Shown piece after piece: positions 27,354-36,560 of a stretch of DNA of 64,000 bases; within the stretch, counting starts at the first letter, position 1; each line of letters opens with the position of its first letter. Location of the stretch: contig CALTZA010000003.1 of NCBI GenBank assembly GCA_943913655.1, positions 62,001 to 126,000 of the forward strand, written 5' to 3'. Under the pieces are notes generated by a model. That model saw only the letters and a program-made list of their open reading frames with translations. It made no database searches and was not told where the DNA came from. A program made the translations under genes and the position numbers. This DNA is from an uncultured Francisella sp. (GTDB taxonomy: Bacteria; Pseudomonadota; Gammaproteobacteria; Burkholderiales; Neisseriaceae).

Positions 27354-28523
27354 TTACACAGAATATCTCCTGGCCCACGCTGTTACTTGGGAACGTACTT
27401 GCTGATCTTTGTGTAGCAAATCCTGCAAATTATACGCGCGTTCAGTGTAAATTTCTTGCAAGGCCTTATCTACTAAAACGCTGATACCAGTAAAAGCGAT
27501 TTTCTTCTCTAAAAAGAGAGAAACCGCTGTCTCATTAGCTGCATTTAAAATGCAAGCAGCGTCTTGTCCCTGCTTTAAAGCAGCGTAAGCTAATTTTAGA
27601 GCAGGGAAACGTTGTTCATCGACTTTCATAAAAGTTAAAGGCGCACACTCTTCCAGCGCTAAAGCCGCAGCACCAGATAACATGCGCTGAGGATAGGCCA
27701 AGCAGTAAGAAAGAGAAAGACGCATATCAATCGATCCTAACTGAGCCAATAACGATTCATCAAGTAAACGAACAAGACTATGCACTATACTTTGCGGATG
27801 AATCAACACTTCTATTTGATCGGCAGCAAGATCAAACAACCAGCGGGCCTCGATCACCTCTAAAGCTTTATTCATCATTGTGGCGGAATCTATGGAAATT
27901 TTTGCTCCCATGCTCCAATTAGGGTGTACTAAGGCCTCTTGTGGCGTCACAGCATGTAGGGTATCAAGTGGCTGTCGTAAAAAAGGGCCTCCAGATGCTG
28001 TTAAAATAATCTTTTTAATCAATTGCTTATCATGAGGAAGAACTTGAAAAATAGCATTATGTTCGCTATCCACAGGTAACACAGTTGCACCCCCTTCTTT
28101 TACCGCTTGTAAAAAAAGCTCGCCTCCCATCACAATGGTTTCTTTATTGGCAAGTAAAATTTTTTTACCTGCTTTGGCAGCAGCAAAAGTAGGAACAGCA
28201 CCTGCCATCCCAACAATGGCAGAAATCACCGTATCCACTTCTGGCAAACTTGCAATTTCTATGAGTGCATTTTCTCCTGCTTGCACTTCAACGGTGCTGT
28301 TGTTACCTAATTGTTGACGCAACCATAAAGCATCTTCTTCACGCGTTATGACCGCATAATGCGGGTTAATATAGCGGCATAAGGACAGCAATTTTTCTTT
28401 CTGACAATGCGCACTAAGTGCCACGATATTGAATCGTTCTGGTTGCATTTTCATCACTGCTAAAGCATTTGCACCAATACTCCCAGTTGCACCCAATAGG
28501 CAAATATTCTGTCTTGTTGTCAT
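27354..28523 (-). CDS. dxr: 1-deoxy-D-xylulose 5-phosphate reductoisomerase
   Basis: 389 residues. The NADPH-binding LLGATGSIGANAL (9-21), LANKETIVMGG, metal-binding PVDSEHNAIFQ and ASGGPF motifs are all present. Dxr makes 2-C-methyl-D-erythritol 4-phosphate in the MEP isoprenoid pathway, supplying precursors for undecaprenyl phosphate made by the neighbouring uppS. Its start overlaps the cdsA stop by four bases. Confidence 0.97.
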   Translation of the reverse strand: MTTRQNICLLGATGSIGANALAVMKMQPERFNIVALSAHCQKEKLLSLCRYINPHYAVITREEDALWLRQQLGNNSTVEVQAGENALIEIASLPEVDTVISAIVGMAGAVPTFAAAKAGKKILLANKETIVMGGELFLQAVKEGGATVLPVDSEHNAIFQVLPHDKQLIKKIILTASGGPFLRQPLDTLHAVTPQEALVHPNWSMGAKISIDSATMMNKALEVIEARWLFDLAADQIEVLIHPQSIVHSLVRLLDESLLAQLGSIDMRLSLSYCLAYPQRMLSGAAALALEECAPLTFMKVDEQRFPALKLAYAALKQGQDAACILNAANETAVSLFLEKKIAFTGISVLVDKALQEIYTERAYNLQDLLHKDQQVRSQVTAWARRYSV

Positions 28524-29422
28524 ATAAGCAGTAATAGGTTAATCAAAGGATACATGCCCAACACTGCAACCCAGGAATCAATACGATCATAAATGCCACC
28601 ATGACCAGGCAAAATACGTCCACTATCTTTGACACCAGCACAGCGTTTGAGCCAACTTTCCCATAAATCTCCCACAATACTCATTACCGCTAAAACTATG
28701 GAAAAAATTACCCAACACAAAAAAGTTTTTCTGTGGATAGTATCATGTAGCACTCCTGAAATACTCCACTCACTGCCTAAAAGTGGACCACGAAATAAAA
28801 AATAATATATGGCAGAATAAGCCATTACCAATATAAGAGCACCCACCGCTCCTTCAATACTTTTGCTAGGGCTAATTACTGGAGCTAGCTTATGTTTGCC
28901 AAAAGTTTTGCCAACAAAATAAGCCACAATATCAGCCCAAAACACAAGTAATAATAAATACAGGATAATCCAATCCAAACGCCATAAATCTTGCCCAAAA
29001 AAACTTCTTTTCAGCCAAAACAAATGTGCAAAATAGACAGTAAAGGGCACCATCATTGCTTCCCCGATCAGCACGCTTAACAAAGGATATTTGATTATTT
29101 TTATTTTTCTTTTAAGCAAAAAAGGGACACAAACAGTCCAAAGACTCAAAGACAAGATGGACAATCCCCACAACCAAGCTGTTTTTAGATGGCCATCAGC
29201 TTTAAAACCATTTTGAATCACGCCCCAAGCTAAAATAAGGGTTGCAAAAATATACAACCAGGAATGCAATGAGGATAACTGACTCATTCGCGCATATTCA
29301 CGCTGCGCGAGCACCACAATAATGCCAGTAAATATTAACCAAGTCCGATAATCACCAATGAATGCTACTGCTAGTGCAAAAAATAATAATAGCAGTGCTG
29401 TGATCACCCTATGTCTTAACAT
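28520..29422 (-). CDS. cdsA: Phosphatidate cytidylyltransferase
   Basis: 300 residues with about eight hydrophobic segments. The CDP-alcohol signature SWLKRCAGVKDSGRILPGHG followed by GxxDRxDS (about 255-280) is intact. CdsA makes CDP-diacylglycerol from phosphatidic acid and CTP at the inner membrane, the branch point for phospholipids. It lies between uppS (three bases apart) and dxr (4-nt overlap). Confidence 0.96.
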   Translation of the reverse strand: MLRHRVITALLLLFFALAVAFIGDYRTWLIFTGIIVVLAQREYARMSQLSSLHSWLYIFATLILAWGVIQNGFKADGHLKTAWLWGLSILSLSLWTVCVPFLLKRKIKIIKYPLLSVLIGEAMMVPFTVYFAHLFWLKRSFFGQDLWRLDWIILYLLLLVFWADIVAYFVGKTFGKHKLAPVISPSKSIEGAVGALILVMAYSAIYYFLFRGPLLGSEWSISGVLHDTIHRKTFLCWVIFSIVLAVMSIVGDLWESWLKRCAGVKDSGRILPGHGGIYDRIDSWVAVLGMYPLINLLLLI

Positions 29423-29425
29423 GCT

Positions 29426-30169
29426 TTAATCTTTCTTCTCAGTATTTAGATATCCAGATAAACTACCAAAACGGCGCTCCCTTTGTCGATAGGAGTCTAA
29501 AGCCAGCAACAATTGCGTTTTATCAAAATCTGGCCATAAAATATCCGTGAAATAAAATTCAGTATAAGCCATTTGCCATAGCAAAAAATTGCTAAGTCTT
29601 AACTCACCACCGGTACGAATGAATAATTCAGGCTCTGGCAAATCACTAAGAGCCAAATAAGGAGAGATATTCTCTTCTGTTAATTCCTTTTGTCCTGTTT
29701 TAATCAGTTGATTAGCAGCATTAATCATATCCCAGCGACCACCATAATCAACAGCAATAGTTAGAATCAAACCAGTATTTTTTATGGTCAAGCGCTGTCC
29801 CGCATCAATCTTTGCCAATACTTCCTTACTCAGGCGTTCTGAGCGACCAATGCAGCGAAATTGGATATTATTGTCGCGTAGTTGACCAACTTTTTTATCA
29901 AGAGAGCTAGAAAACAATTTCATCAAGAAATCTACTTCGTAAGCCGGACGTTGCCAATTTTCAGTAGAGAAAGCGAACGCGGTCAAATACTTAATACCAC
30001 TTTCTATACAGTGCCCAACTAGCCTTTCCAGAGTTTTTAATCCCTGACGATGGCCAACAAAACGAGGTTTACCCTGCTTTACTGCCCATCGACCGTTCCC
30101 ATCCATGATAATGGCAATATGTGCGGGCAAACTCCCTGATAAATTCTGAGAAACCCTTAAGTCTGTCAT
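29426..30169 (-). CDS. uppS: Undecaprenyl pyrophosphate synthase
   Basis: 247 residues. The cis-prenyltransferase motif HIAIIMDGNGRWA (17-29) carries the catalytic Asp; FAFSTENW, the FIRTGGELRLSNFLLWQ region and the C-terminal FYFTDILWPDF are conserved. It makes the C55 lipid carrier for peptidoglycan and O-antigen units. It follows frr with a 25-bp gap and is closely followed by cdsA. Confidence 0.97.
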   Translation of the reverse strand: MTDLRVSQNLSGSLPAHIAIIMDGNGRWAVKQGKPRFVGHRQGLKTLERLVGHCIESGIKYLTAFAFSTENWQRPAYEVDFLMKLFSSSLDKKVGQLRDNNIQFRCIGRSERLSKEVLAKIDAGQRLTIKNTGLILTIAVDYGGRWDMINAANQLIKTGQKELTEENISPYLALSDLPEPELFIRTGGELRLSNFLLWQMAYTEFYFTDILWPDFDKTQLLLALDSYRQRERRFGSLSGYLNTEKKD

Positions 30170-30194
30170 GAAAAGAGCTTGATATTGCAGATAC

Positions 30195-30752
30195 TTAAAT
30201 CTCTAAGAGATCTTTTTCTTTATCGGCAATAATAGCATCAATCTGACTGATATGACGATCAGTAATTTTTTGAATACTCTCTTCCAGTTGATGCGCATCA
30301 TCCTCATTTAATTCTTTGTCTTTTAATTTCTTTTTAATATCTTGATTAGCATCTCGACGAATATTACGCACCGCCACCTTAGCCTCTTCAGCCTCTGATT
30401 TAACGATCTTTGTCATATTTTTACGGGTCTCTTCAGTTAACATAGGCATGAGCACACGGATGGATTCACCAGAAGAGGCAGGATTAAGGCCTAACTGCGC
30501 ATCTCTAATGGCTTTTTCTACTATTAAAACCATATTTTTTTCATAAGGTTTCACAACCAACGTACGGGCATCTAACAAATTCACACTGGCTACCTGATTA
30601 ATTGATACAGTACTGCCATAGTATCCCACTTTTACTTGATCTAAAAAGCCCGTATGAGCACGACCGGTCCTCACCTTGGTAAGATTCTCTTTTAATACAT
30701 TGATGGATTTACCCATTTTTTCTTCAACAGTTTTTTCTATTTCCTGCAACAT
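30195..30752 (-). CDS. frr: Ribosome recycling factor
   Basis: 185 residues from the ATG at 30752 (MLQEIEKTVEEKMGKSINVL), which has AGAGAG upstream and gives the family length; an ATG eight codons earlier is less likely. The two-domain RRF protein shows LTKVRTGRAHTGFLDQVKV (about 23-41) and the RNIRRDANQDIKK hinge region. It splits post-termination ribosomes with EF-G. It is 63 bp downstream of pyrH. Confidence 0.96.
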   Translation of the reverse strand: MLQEIEKTVEEKMGKSINVLKENLTKVRTGRAHTGFLDQVKVGYYGSTVSINQVASVNLLDARTLVVKPYEKNMVLIVEKAIRDAQLGLNPASSGESIRVLMPMLTEETRKNMTKIVKSEAEEAKVAVRNIRRDANQDIKKKLKDKELNEDDAHQLEESIQKITDRHISQIDAIIADKEKDLLEI

Positions 30753-30815
30753 CTTATTTCTCTCTTTGATAAACACGTTTTACTTATAGCATTATAACAA
30801 AAAAGCAAGAGCTAC

Positions 30816-31535
30816 TTAGTCGTGGACCAAGGTTCCCGTTTTTTGATGACCTAATATAATATTCTTTAATGCTCCAGGCTCTGTTAGCCGATAAACGATT
30901 ATATCCATTTTTCGTTCACGGCATAAAGTAAAGGCAGTGGCATCCATCACTTGTAATTGTTTACTGATCACCTCATCAAAACTAATGTGATCATATTTAA
31001 TTGCACCCTTATATCTCTGCGGGTCTCGGTCATAAACCCCATCAACTTGCGTTGCTTTGATAAGTACATCACACTTCATTTCTGCTGCACGCAAGGCAGC
31101 TGCTGTATCAGTGGTAAAAAAAGGATTACCGGTGCCACCAGCAAAAATAACTACTTTCCCCTCTTCAAGATATTGAAGCGCCTTAGGTTGCGCATAGGCC
31201 TCTACCACCTGTTGCAAATTCAATGCAGACTGAATACGTGCAGGAACTTGGCTCGCAGATAAGGATTCATTTAATGCTAAAGCATTCATGATAGTGGCTA
31301 ACATTCCCATATAATCTGCCGTAGAGCGCTCAATACCTCCAGCAGCAATTGATACCCCACGAAAAATATTGCCTCCCCCTACTACCAAAGCAATTTCTGC
31401 CCCTAAGGCAACAACTTGTTTAATTTCCTGTACGATATTCGCGGTTGCTTCTTGATTAATGCCAAAAGCATCTTGGCCCATCAAGGCCTCCCCGGACAAC
31501 TTTAATAAAACCCGTTGATAACGCAATTGTGCCAT
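30816..31535 (-). CDS. pyrH: UMP kinase
   Basis: 239 residues from the ATG at 31535 (MAQLRYQRVLLKLSGEAL). The frame is open 16 codons further, but that stretch runs into the tsf terminator. The amino-acid-kinase fold shows VVGGGNIFRG, FAGGTGNPFFTTDTAAALRA and VDGVYDRDPQ. PyrH phosphorylates UMP to UDP. The usual order tsf-pyrH-frr is kept, but a strong terminator stands 38 bp upstream. Confidence 0.96.
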   Translation of the reverse strand: MAQLRYQRVLLKLSGEALMGQDAFGINQEATANIVQEIKQVVALGAEIALVVGGGNIFRGVSIAAGGIERSTADYMGMLATIMNALALNESLSASQVPARIQSALNLQQVVEAYAQPKALQYLEEGKVVIFAGGTGNPFFTTDTAAALRAAEMKCDVLIKATQVDGVYDRDPQRYKGAIKYDHISFDEVISKQLQVMDATAFTLCRERKMDIIVYRLTEPGALKNIILGHQKTGTLVHD

Positions 31536-31572
31536 ATCTGATCTCTCTATCTTCGATGTTTGTGCTTCAGAC

Positions 31573-31606
31573 AAAAAAAACACCCTAGTTCTTCAACCAG
31601 AGTGTT
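31573..31606 (-). terminator. Intrinsic terminator between tsf and pyrH
   Basis: A 12-bp stem (31579-31590 with 31595-31606, two G-U pairs, tetraloop GAAG on the minus strand) is followed by eight U residues. Only 37 bp separate it from the pyrH start and no promoter is visible in that space, so it may act as a partial terminator that lowers pyrH relative to rpsB-tsf. Confidence 0.9.
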
Positions 31607-31624
31607 TTTTTAAGAAAAACATAT

Positions 31625-32494
31625 TTAAACTTTAGCAGCAGCAGCTACTTCAACTGCGTAATCGACCGTCTTCTTTTCAATCCCTTCACCAACATGCAAA
31701 TCTATAAAGTCGAAAATTTGTGTTTTATTTTCTTTCAAGTACGCTTGCACAGTTTGATCAGGGTTCTTAACGAATGCTTGGCCTAATAAAGTGATTTCTG
31801 CCAGGAATTTTTTTACTTTACCATCCACCATCTTGGCAATAATAGCAGCAGGTTTACCTGATTTTACTGCTTGTTCTTCATAAATGCGACGCTCTTTTTC
31901 AATTACCTTAGGATCCACTTGGTTGCTGGAAATATTTTGCGGCCGTGCAGAAGCAATATGCATAGCCACGCTTCTAGCTACTTCTTGGTCTCCTTCATAA
32001 GCAACTATCACTCCAATACGAGTTGCGTGTAAATAGACGGTCAAAGGATGTTGACCTGCAAAACGCTTAAACCGACGAATACTAATGTTCTCTCCCAACT
32101 TAGCAATCACCGCTTTGCGATCTTCTTCAATCGTTTTACCAATTGCTGTCATCTCATTACTCAAGGAATTAACATCTTGCGGGTTATTTTTTGCAATAAT
32201 GATTGCCACTTCATTAGCGAAACGCTTAAAATTTTCATCCTTTGCCACAAAATCAGTTTCACAGTTGATTTCAACTAAAGCACCGATATTATCTTCAATA
32301 TAAGCAGCAATTACTCCTTCTGCTGCCACACGAGAAGCTAATTTACCAGCCTTGGCTCCAGAATTAATGCGTAAAATCTCCTCCGCTTTTTCCATATTAC
32401 CATCCGCTTGTACAAGCGCTTTTTTACACTCCATTATACCTAATCCAGTAACAGCCCTTAAATCTGCTACCATTTTTGCTGTGATTTGTACCAT
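31625..32494 (-). CDS. tsf: Elongation factor Ts
   Basis: 289 residues. The N-terminal UBA-like domain VADLRAVTGLGIMECKKAL (about 9-27) and the conserved EINCETDFVAKDENF (about 74-88), which contacts EF-Tu, are visible, as is the C-terminal HVGEGIEKK. EF-Ts recycles EF-Tu-GDP. It is 19 bp downstream of rpsB and followed by a strong terminator, matching the rpsB-tsf operon of enteric bacteria. Confidence 0.97.
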   Translation of the reverse strand: MVQITAKMVADLRAVTGLGIMECKKALVQADGNMEKAEEILRINSGAKAGKLASRVAAEGVIAAYIEDNIGALVEINCETDFVAKDENFKRFANEVAIIIAKNNPQDVNSLSNEMTAIGKTIEEDRKAVIAKLGENISIRRFKRFAGQHPLTVYLHATRIGVIVAYEGDQEVARSVAMHIASARPQNISSNQVDPKVIEKERRIYEEQAVKSGKPAAIIAKMVDGKVKKFLAEITLLGQAFVKNPDQTVQAYLKENKTQIFDFIDLHVGEGIEKKTVDYAVEVAAAAKV

Positions 32495-32513
32495 AACCTT
32501 CTCTCCTTCTCAA

Positions 32514-33371
32514 TTATTCCGCGTTATCTGTCGCTTGATTTTCAGATTCAACCTCTGCTTCTTTTACAACTTTCTCTTGAGTAGGAGTATCTTCTACTGA
32601 TTTTTCACCTAACTGCGTTTCTTTATTTAAAGTCTTAGCAGAAAAATCAACAGATTCATGCCTTATTTCATCAACCACTTGCTGCACTCCCTGTGCCTTA
32701 CCTTCTAAAATCGCATCAGCAATAGCCCGCACATAAAGACGAATCGCCTTAGTAGAGTCATCGTTACCAGGAATCACATAATCAATTCCCTCTGGACTAT
32801 TGTTAGTATCTATCACCGCAATGACAGGGATACCTAACTTATTTGCTTCCACAACAGTACTGTGCTGATATCCGGTATCAATCACAAATATCGCATCAGG
32901 TAATCCTTTCATTTCCCTAATTCCACTCAATGAGCGTCCCAATTTGGCAATATCACGCTTTAGGGTGAGCAGACCTTTCTTAGTATAAAAGCCTTCAGCT
33001 GCATTTTTAAGTTGATCTTCCTTATCACTTAAGCGCTTAATTGACTGCTTAACCGTTTTATAGTTAGTGAGCATCCCGCCTAGCCATCGGTGATCGACAT
33101 AAGGAGCACCTGCGCGAATAGCCTCTTCCTTAACAATATCACGAGCTTGTTTTTTAGTCCCAACGAATAAAATTGTTCCACGGTTAGATGCTAAACGGCG
33201 AACGTAATCTTGCGCACTTTGCAGCATCGGTAGGGTTTTCTCTAAATTGATAACATGGATTTTATTGCGGGCGCCAAAAATATATTTGGCCATTTTCGGA
33301 TTCCAAAAACGAGTTTGATGACCAAAATGCACTCCCGCTTCCAGCATCATGCGCATAGTAATATTTGACAT
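32514..33371 (-). CDS. rpsB: 30S ribosomal protein S2
   Basis: 285 residues, about 40 longer than E. coli S2. The core starts MSNITMRMMLEAGVHFGHQTRFWNPKM and has FVGTKKQARD and DHRWLGGMLTNYKT. The extra C-terminal part (about 245-285) is rich in Glu, Asp, Ser and Thr (KSVEDTPTQEKVVKEAEVE). S2 binds late in 30S assembly and helps S1 dock. It has its own promoter and a structured leader. Confidence 0.97.
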   Translation of the reverse strand: MSNITMRMMLEAGVHFGHQTRFWNPKMAKYIFGARNKIHVINLEKTLPMLQSAQDYVRRLASNRGTILFVGTKKQARDIVKEEAIRAGAPYVDHRWLGGMLTNYKTVKQSIKRLSDKEDQLKNAAEGFYTKKGLLTLKRDIAKLGRSLSGIREMKGLPDAIFVIDTGYQHSTVVEANKLGIPVIAVIDTNNSPEGIDYVIPGNDDSTKAIRLYVRAIADAILEGKAQGVQQVVDEIRHESVDFSAKTLNKETQLGEKSVEDTPTQEKVVKEAEVESENQATDNAE

Positions 33372-33393
33372 ACTGTTCCTTCACAAAGGGTTG

Positions 33394-33452
33394 TTACCTA
33401 CATACTCATCCCATGAACTTGTAAAAAGCACCCTTTATGATGAGCATGCGCG
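33394..33452 (-). promoter_or_regulatory. Structured rpsB 5' leader, candidate S2 autoregulation element
   Basis: On the minus strand GCTCATC and GATGAGT (33404-33410 with 33439-33445, six perfect pairs, extendable) enclose a 28-nt loop just upstream of rpsB. In E. coli the rpsB leader is the site of S2 feedback. The match is by position and folding only. Confidence 0.45.
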
Positions 33453-33494
33453 ACTATTGTTAGCAACTTAAAATTATAAAGCTAAACTTAAAAG

Positions 33495-33523
33495 ATTGTA
33501 CCCTATCTTAAATCTTACTTCAA
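33495..33523 (-). promoter_or_regulatory. rpsB-tsf promoter
   Basis: TTGAAG (33518-33523) and TACAAT (33495-33500) on the minus strand with exact 17-bp spacing. This predicts a leader of about 115 nt before rpsB. A second -10-like TATAAT lies just downstream without a matching -35. Confidence 0.75.
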
Positions 33524-33547
33524 TACGGGCATTTAGGGAGATTATAG

Positions 33548-34459
33548 ATGAAATTTGTTATACTTAAAACTTTAAGAAATCTTAAAATAATGGTACTGCT
33601 AGACAATATTGCCGCGCTGCGTCAATGGCGAAAAAGTGTCGGAAAGCTTGCTTTAATACCAACTATGGGCAACCTGCATGAAGGGCACTTAAATTTAATC
33701 AAAGCGGCAAAAAATAAAGCGACAGATATTTTATTAAGTATCTTTGTTAACCCCATACAATTTGGCCCAAAAGAGGATTTTAATAGCTATCCTAGAACCT
33801 TAGAACAGGATCTCAAAAAGGCACAAACAGCGGGTGCAAATGCTGTATTTGCGCCTTCTATCAAAGAGATGTTTCCCTACGGAAAACAACATATATATGT
33901 GTATCCCAGCCAACTAGCAAATTATTATTGCGGCAAAACAAGACCGGGGCACTTTCAGGGCGTACTTACCATTGTAGCGCGCTTATTTAATATCGCAGCA
34001 CCAGATTGGGCTTATTTTGGCAAAAAAGACTACCAGCAATGGATCATGATCCAACAAATGACGAAAGAACTTAATTTTCCTGTAGAAATTATTGGCGTAG
34101 AGACAACGCGTGATCAAGATGGCTTGGCACTTTCTTCTCGCAATCAATATCTTAGCTTAGAACAAAGGCAAAAGGCAGTGCAGCTTCGCAAAATGTTAAT
34201 CGAGGTTAAGGAAAAAATCCTCAAAGAAAATTTTCATCATGCTAAATCGCTTCTTGCTCAGGCAAAACAAAATATGACTGACCGTGGTTGGAACATGGAC
34301 TATATCGCATTAGCCAGAGCAGATGATCTCGAACCTGCTAATGAACAAGACCGTCATTTAGTTATCTTGGCGGCCGGTCGATTAGGTAATACTCGCTTAA
34401 TTGATAATATTGATTTTAGTAAATTAGTGATGGAGCAAAGCTTAAAATCGGTTGATTGA
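33548..34459 (+). CDS. panC: Pantothenate synthetase
   Basis: 303 residues from ATG with AGGGAG seven bases upstream; a second ATG 14 codons later begins nearer the family start. Class I synthetase-like motifs are PTMGNLHEGHLNLI, SIFVNPIQF, KKDYQQW and LSSRNQYLS. PanC joins pantoate and beta-alanine for coenzyme A synthesis. The usual partners panB and panD are not nearby. It is divergent from rpsB. Confidence 0.95.
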   Translation: MKFVILKTLRNLKIMVLLDNIAALRQWRKSVGKLALIPTMGNLHEGHLNLIKAAKNKATDILLSIFVNPIQFGPKEDFNSYPRTLEQDLKKAQTAGANAVFAPSIKEMFPYGKQHIYVYPSQLANYYCGKTRPGHFQGVLTIVARLFNIAAPDWAYFGKKDYQQWIMIQQMTKELNFPVEIIGVETTRDQDGLALSSRNQYLSLEQRQKAVQLRKMLIEVKEKILKENFHHAKSLLAQAKQNMTDRGWNMDYIALARADDLEPANEQDRHLVILAAGRLGNTRLIDNIDFSKLVMEQSLKSVD

Positions 34460-34471
34460 ATCTGATTTTTT
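34446..34471 (+). terminator. Weak intrinsic terminator at the end of panC
   Basis: AATCGG (34446-34451) pairs with CTGATT (34462-34467, one G-U) around a 10-nt loop that contains the panC stop codon, followed by a run of T. It is short and AU-rich, hence uncertain. Confidence 0.4.
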
Positions 34472-34828
34472 AGATATCCACTAAATAATCGATATTTCAA
34501 TAAACACGATCTCAAAAATAGATCAAAATCGTCTCTTTTTTTAAACACTATACTAAGGGTGTTTTCTTAACTATCTGTTATGAAAAGAATAACTTAATCA
34601 TTACCCAGTATTTTACATATGTAGACATATGAAAAACTTAATTCATATATTAGGACTTGGCTATAAGTTTTTCAATCTAAAAAGATTAATTCACATTAGG
34701 TACTTGATCTATGCAATTATAAAGATTGAAACCACTCTAGTTTTATCTCTAATTCTAGATAAAATTGTTGTTTTGAATTTGTTCTCTTAATTTAGGGAGG
34801 AGTGGTCATAAGGGGCAACAAACAGGCA

Positions 34829-35605
34829 ATGATAAGGAGAGCAATTAAAACCATATTGGTAAGCATTCTTCTTCCTAGCACCAGTTCACTCCATATAGCT
34901 AGAGTGGCAAAAGTTCATCAATATCATGGGAGCACATTCAAAAGCAAAGCCTAAGCTCTAATACCCAATCTCATTACAATCACCATAAATCAATCTCATC
35001 ATCCATGTACAAAAACTGCTCATGCCACATTAAAAGACAAAACAATAGAAAAACCCAGACAGCGCATCAGTTTACTACTCCTAAAGCAAATATAAATGAC
35101 TGAACAACAAGGTGCGCTTATCTTAGTAAAAACAGACCATCCGCAAATTAATTCTCTTAAAAAGAAGTGAGCCCACCAATTAAAGATTTGGTTAACTTAA
35201 AGAACCTTCCTTATTAAAAGATGGTATTTGCCGCTAAATCACACCTACTTGATCTTACCAGCCAAACAGTAGTCGCAGAACAAAAAAGTTATTTACACAA
35301 AGAGATACTATTACGTGAAGTTGATCCACGGATAATCACTCAAGGGATCAATTTAATTAACAAATATTACCCTGGTATAGGGCAAATGATCTGTTAAATC
35401 AAATGGATTTGATTAAAGAATGGTATTGTAGATAACCATTGTCGTATTCCAACCAGTGAAGGGACACCCTTATGGCCATATTGAAAGTGATAATAACTAG
35501 ATTTCTGATTTAAAAAAAAGAGCTTTTGTTATGGCTAATGCATACCGGTTTGGAGTATATAAAATTTATCGATTTCCAAATAATACGCAACTTAAATCAA
35601 ATTAG
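34829..35605 (+). pseudogene. Decayed secreted NlpC/P60- or CHAP-like amidase (copy 1)
   Basis: Not an intact gene. It opens with a signal-peptide-like frame (34829-34954, MIRRAIKTILVSILLPST) that hits a stop. Fragments in shifting frames follow: one beginning at 35221 with KSYLHKEILLREVDPRI and GINLINKYYPG, and one at 35438-35605 reading IVVFQPVKGHPYGHIESDNN, then a TAG, then ISDLKKRAFVMANAYR and GVYKIYRFPN. The GH-x-x-GHI and (W)ISD-x-K pattern recalls NlpC/P60- or CHAP-type cell-wall amidases, and the TAG stands where such proteins usually have Trp. Family assignment is by pattern memory and uncertain. Several frameshifts and stops are visible. Confidence 0.5.
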
Positions 35606-35617
35606 AGGACGTAAAAA

Positions 35618-36000
35618 ATGAAAAAACTAGTTTTCTTTTTAGCAATTACTATATCAAATGACTTGGCAAAAGCATATTCTCCCTAAAATATTTTTACAGA
35701 GAATATGCTAAATGCACAGAGCAACAAGAATATGACGATAATATAGACTGCATTGAAAATTATAGAAATTTTATCGATCATAGTTTACTTACAATACTTC
35801 AAAGAAATGGGGAATGAGCTAGATTATAACTATTTTTTAAGTGGAGAAGATTTTGATGCAGACTATGTACTAAAAACATTTAAGATTGTACCTTTATATT
35901 ACATCAGTGTGGACTACGTAAAATTGAAAGTTAAGTTTTTTCTCTATCAGATTCAGCTAAATATATACATATTTTTTAAAAAAATATAATGAAATTTGGA
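35618..36000 (+). pseudogene. Decayed small secreted protein
   Basis: A good ribosome binding site (AGAGGA) precedes MKKLVFFLAITISNDLAKAYSP, a clear signal peptide, which stops after 22 codons. The next frame continues with KYFYREYAKCTEQQEYDDNI, DCIENYRNFIDHSLL and TILQRNGE. After another stop a third frame starting near 35813 gives LDYNYFLSGEDFDADYVLKT. Together this looks like one short exported protein of unknown family broken by at least two frameshifts. I do not recognise it. Confidence 0.5.
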
Positions 36001-36089
36001 AAATAAAAAAAATTACTAGAATAAAATAAATAATAAATGCCAGTTAGAATCTGCTAAAAATGATATATTGAGTCATTGCAGTATTAATA

Positions 36090-36560
36090 ATGTTTAAAAT
36101 AGTAAGTTTTTTTAACTATTTTCCTACTTCGTTCACTATCCTTATACCAAAACTACTCCTAGTAAATCAGAATCTAAGCAATCAGACCTATAAACAATTA
36201 AAAGCAAAAGCAGTAGTAAAACAACACTCAGCACTGCAGCGCTCAAAAATTGAATCAATCGCAACACCTCAGGCAGCGCATCAGTCCACTACTCTATAAC
36301 GAGAATAGAATAACTGCACTGAAGACAGATCATCTACTCTTTGGTCCCAGATATGATCCAACAATGCTAGTAGAGTAGAAGAACTATTTGCAACAAAATT
36401 AAGAACAGCAGTTCAATAATATTAATTTACACGCAGTTAACTGGGGGGATTAATTTACTCAACAAATACACTACTATCCTGGGTTTAATAAAGAGGCAAG
36501 CGACCTTCCAGCCAATACAGCAAATGTTACTTATCACGCTTTTACCACAGCAAAATAATT
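36090..36560 (+). pseudogene. Decayed relative of the 34829-35605 locus (copy 2)
   Basis: Fragments resemble copy 1. Here PQAAHQSTTL ends at 36299 against TAHQFTTPK near 35056; LKTDHLLFGP near 36325 stands against VKTDHPQINS near 35130; and GINLLNKY-like DNA near 36449 stands against GINLINKYYPG. Further on YYPGFNKEASDLPANTANVT and YHAFTTAK are read before a stop near 36557. The 69-codon open frame at its start (36090-36299) is probably not a functional gene. It suggests an old tandem duplication followed by decay of both copies. Confidence 0.4.

Noticed and set aside
36090..36299. 69-codon frame as an intact gene
   Set aside because: Its end matches part of the decayed locus at 34829-35605 and related fragments continue after its stop, so it is better read as a pseudogene piece.
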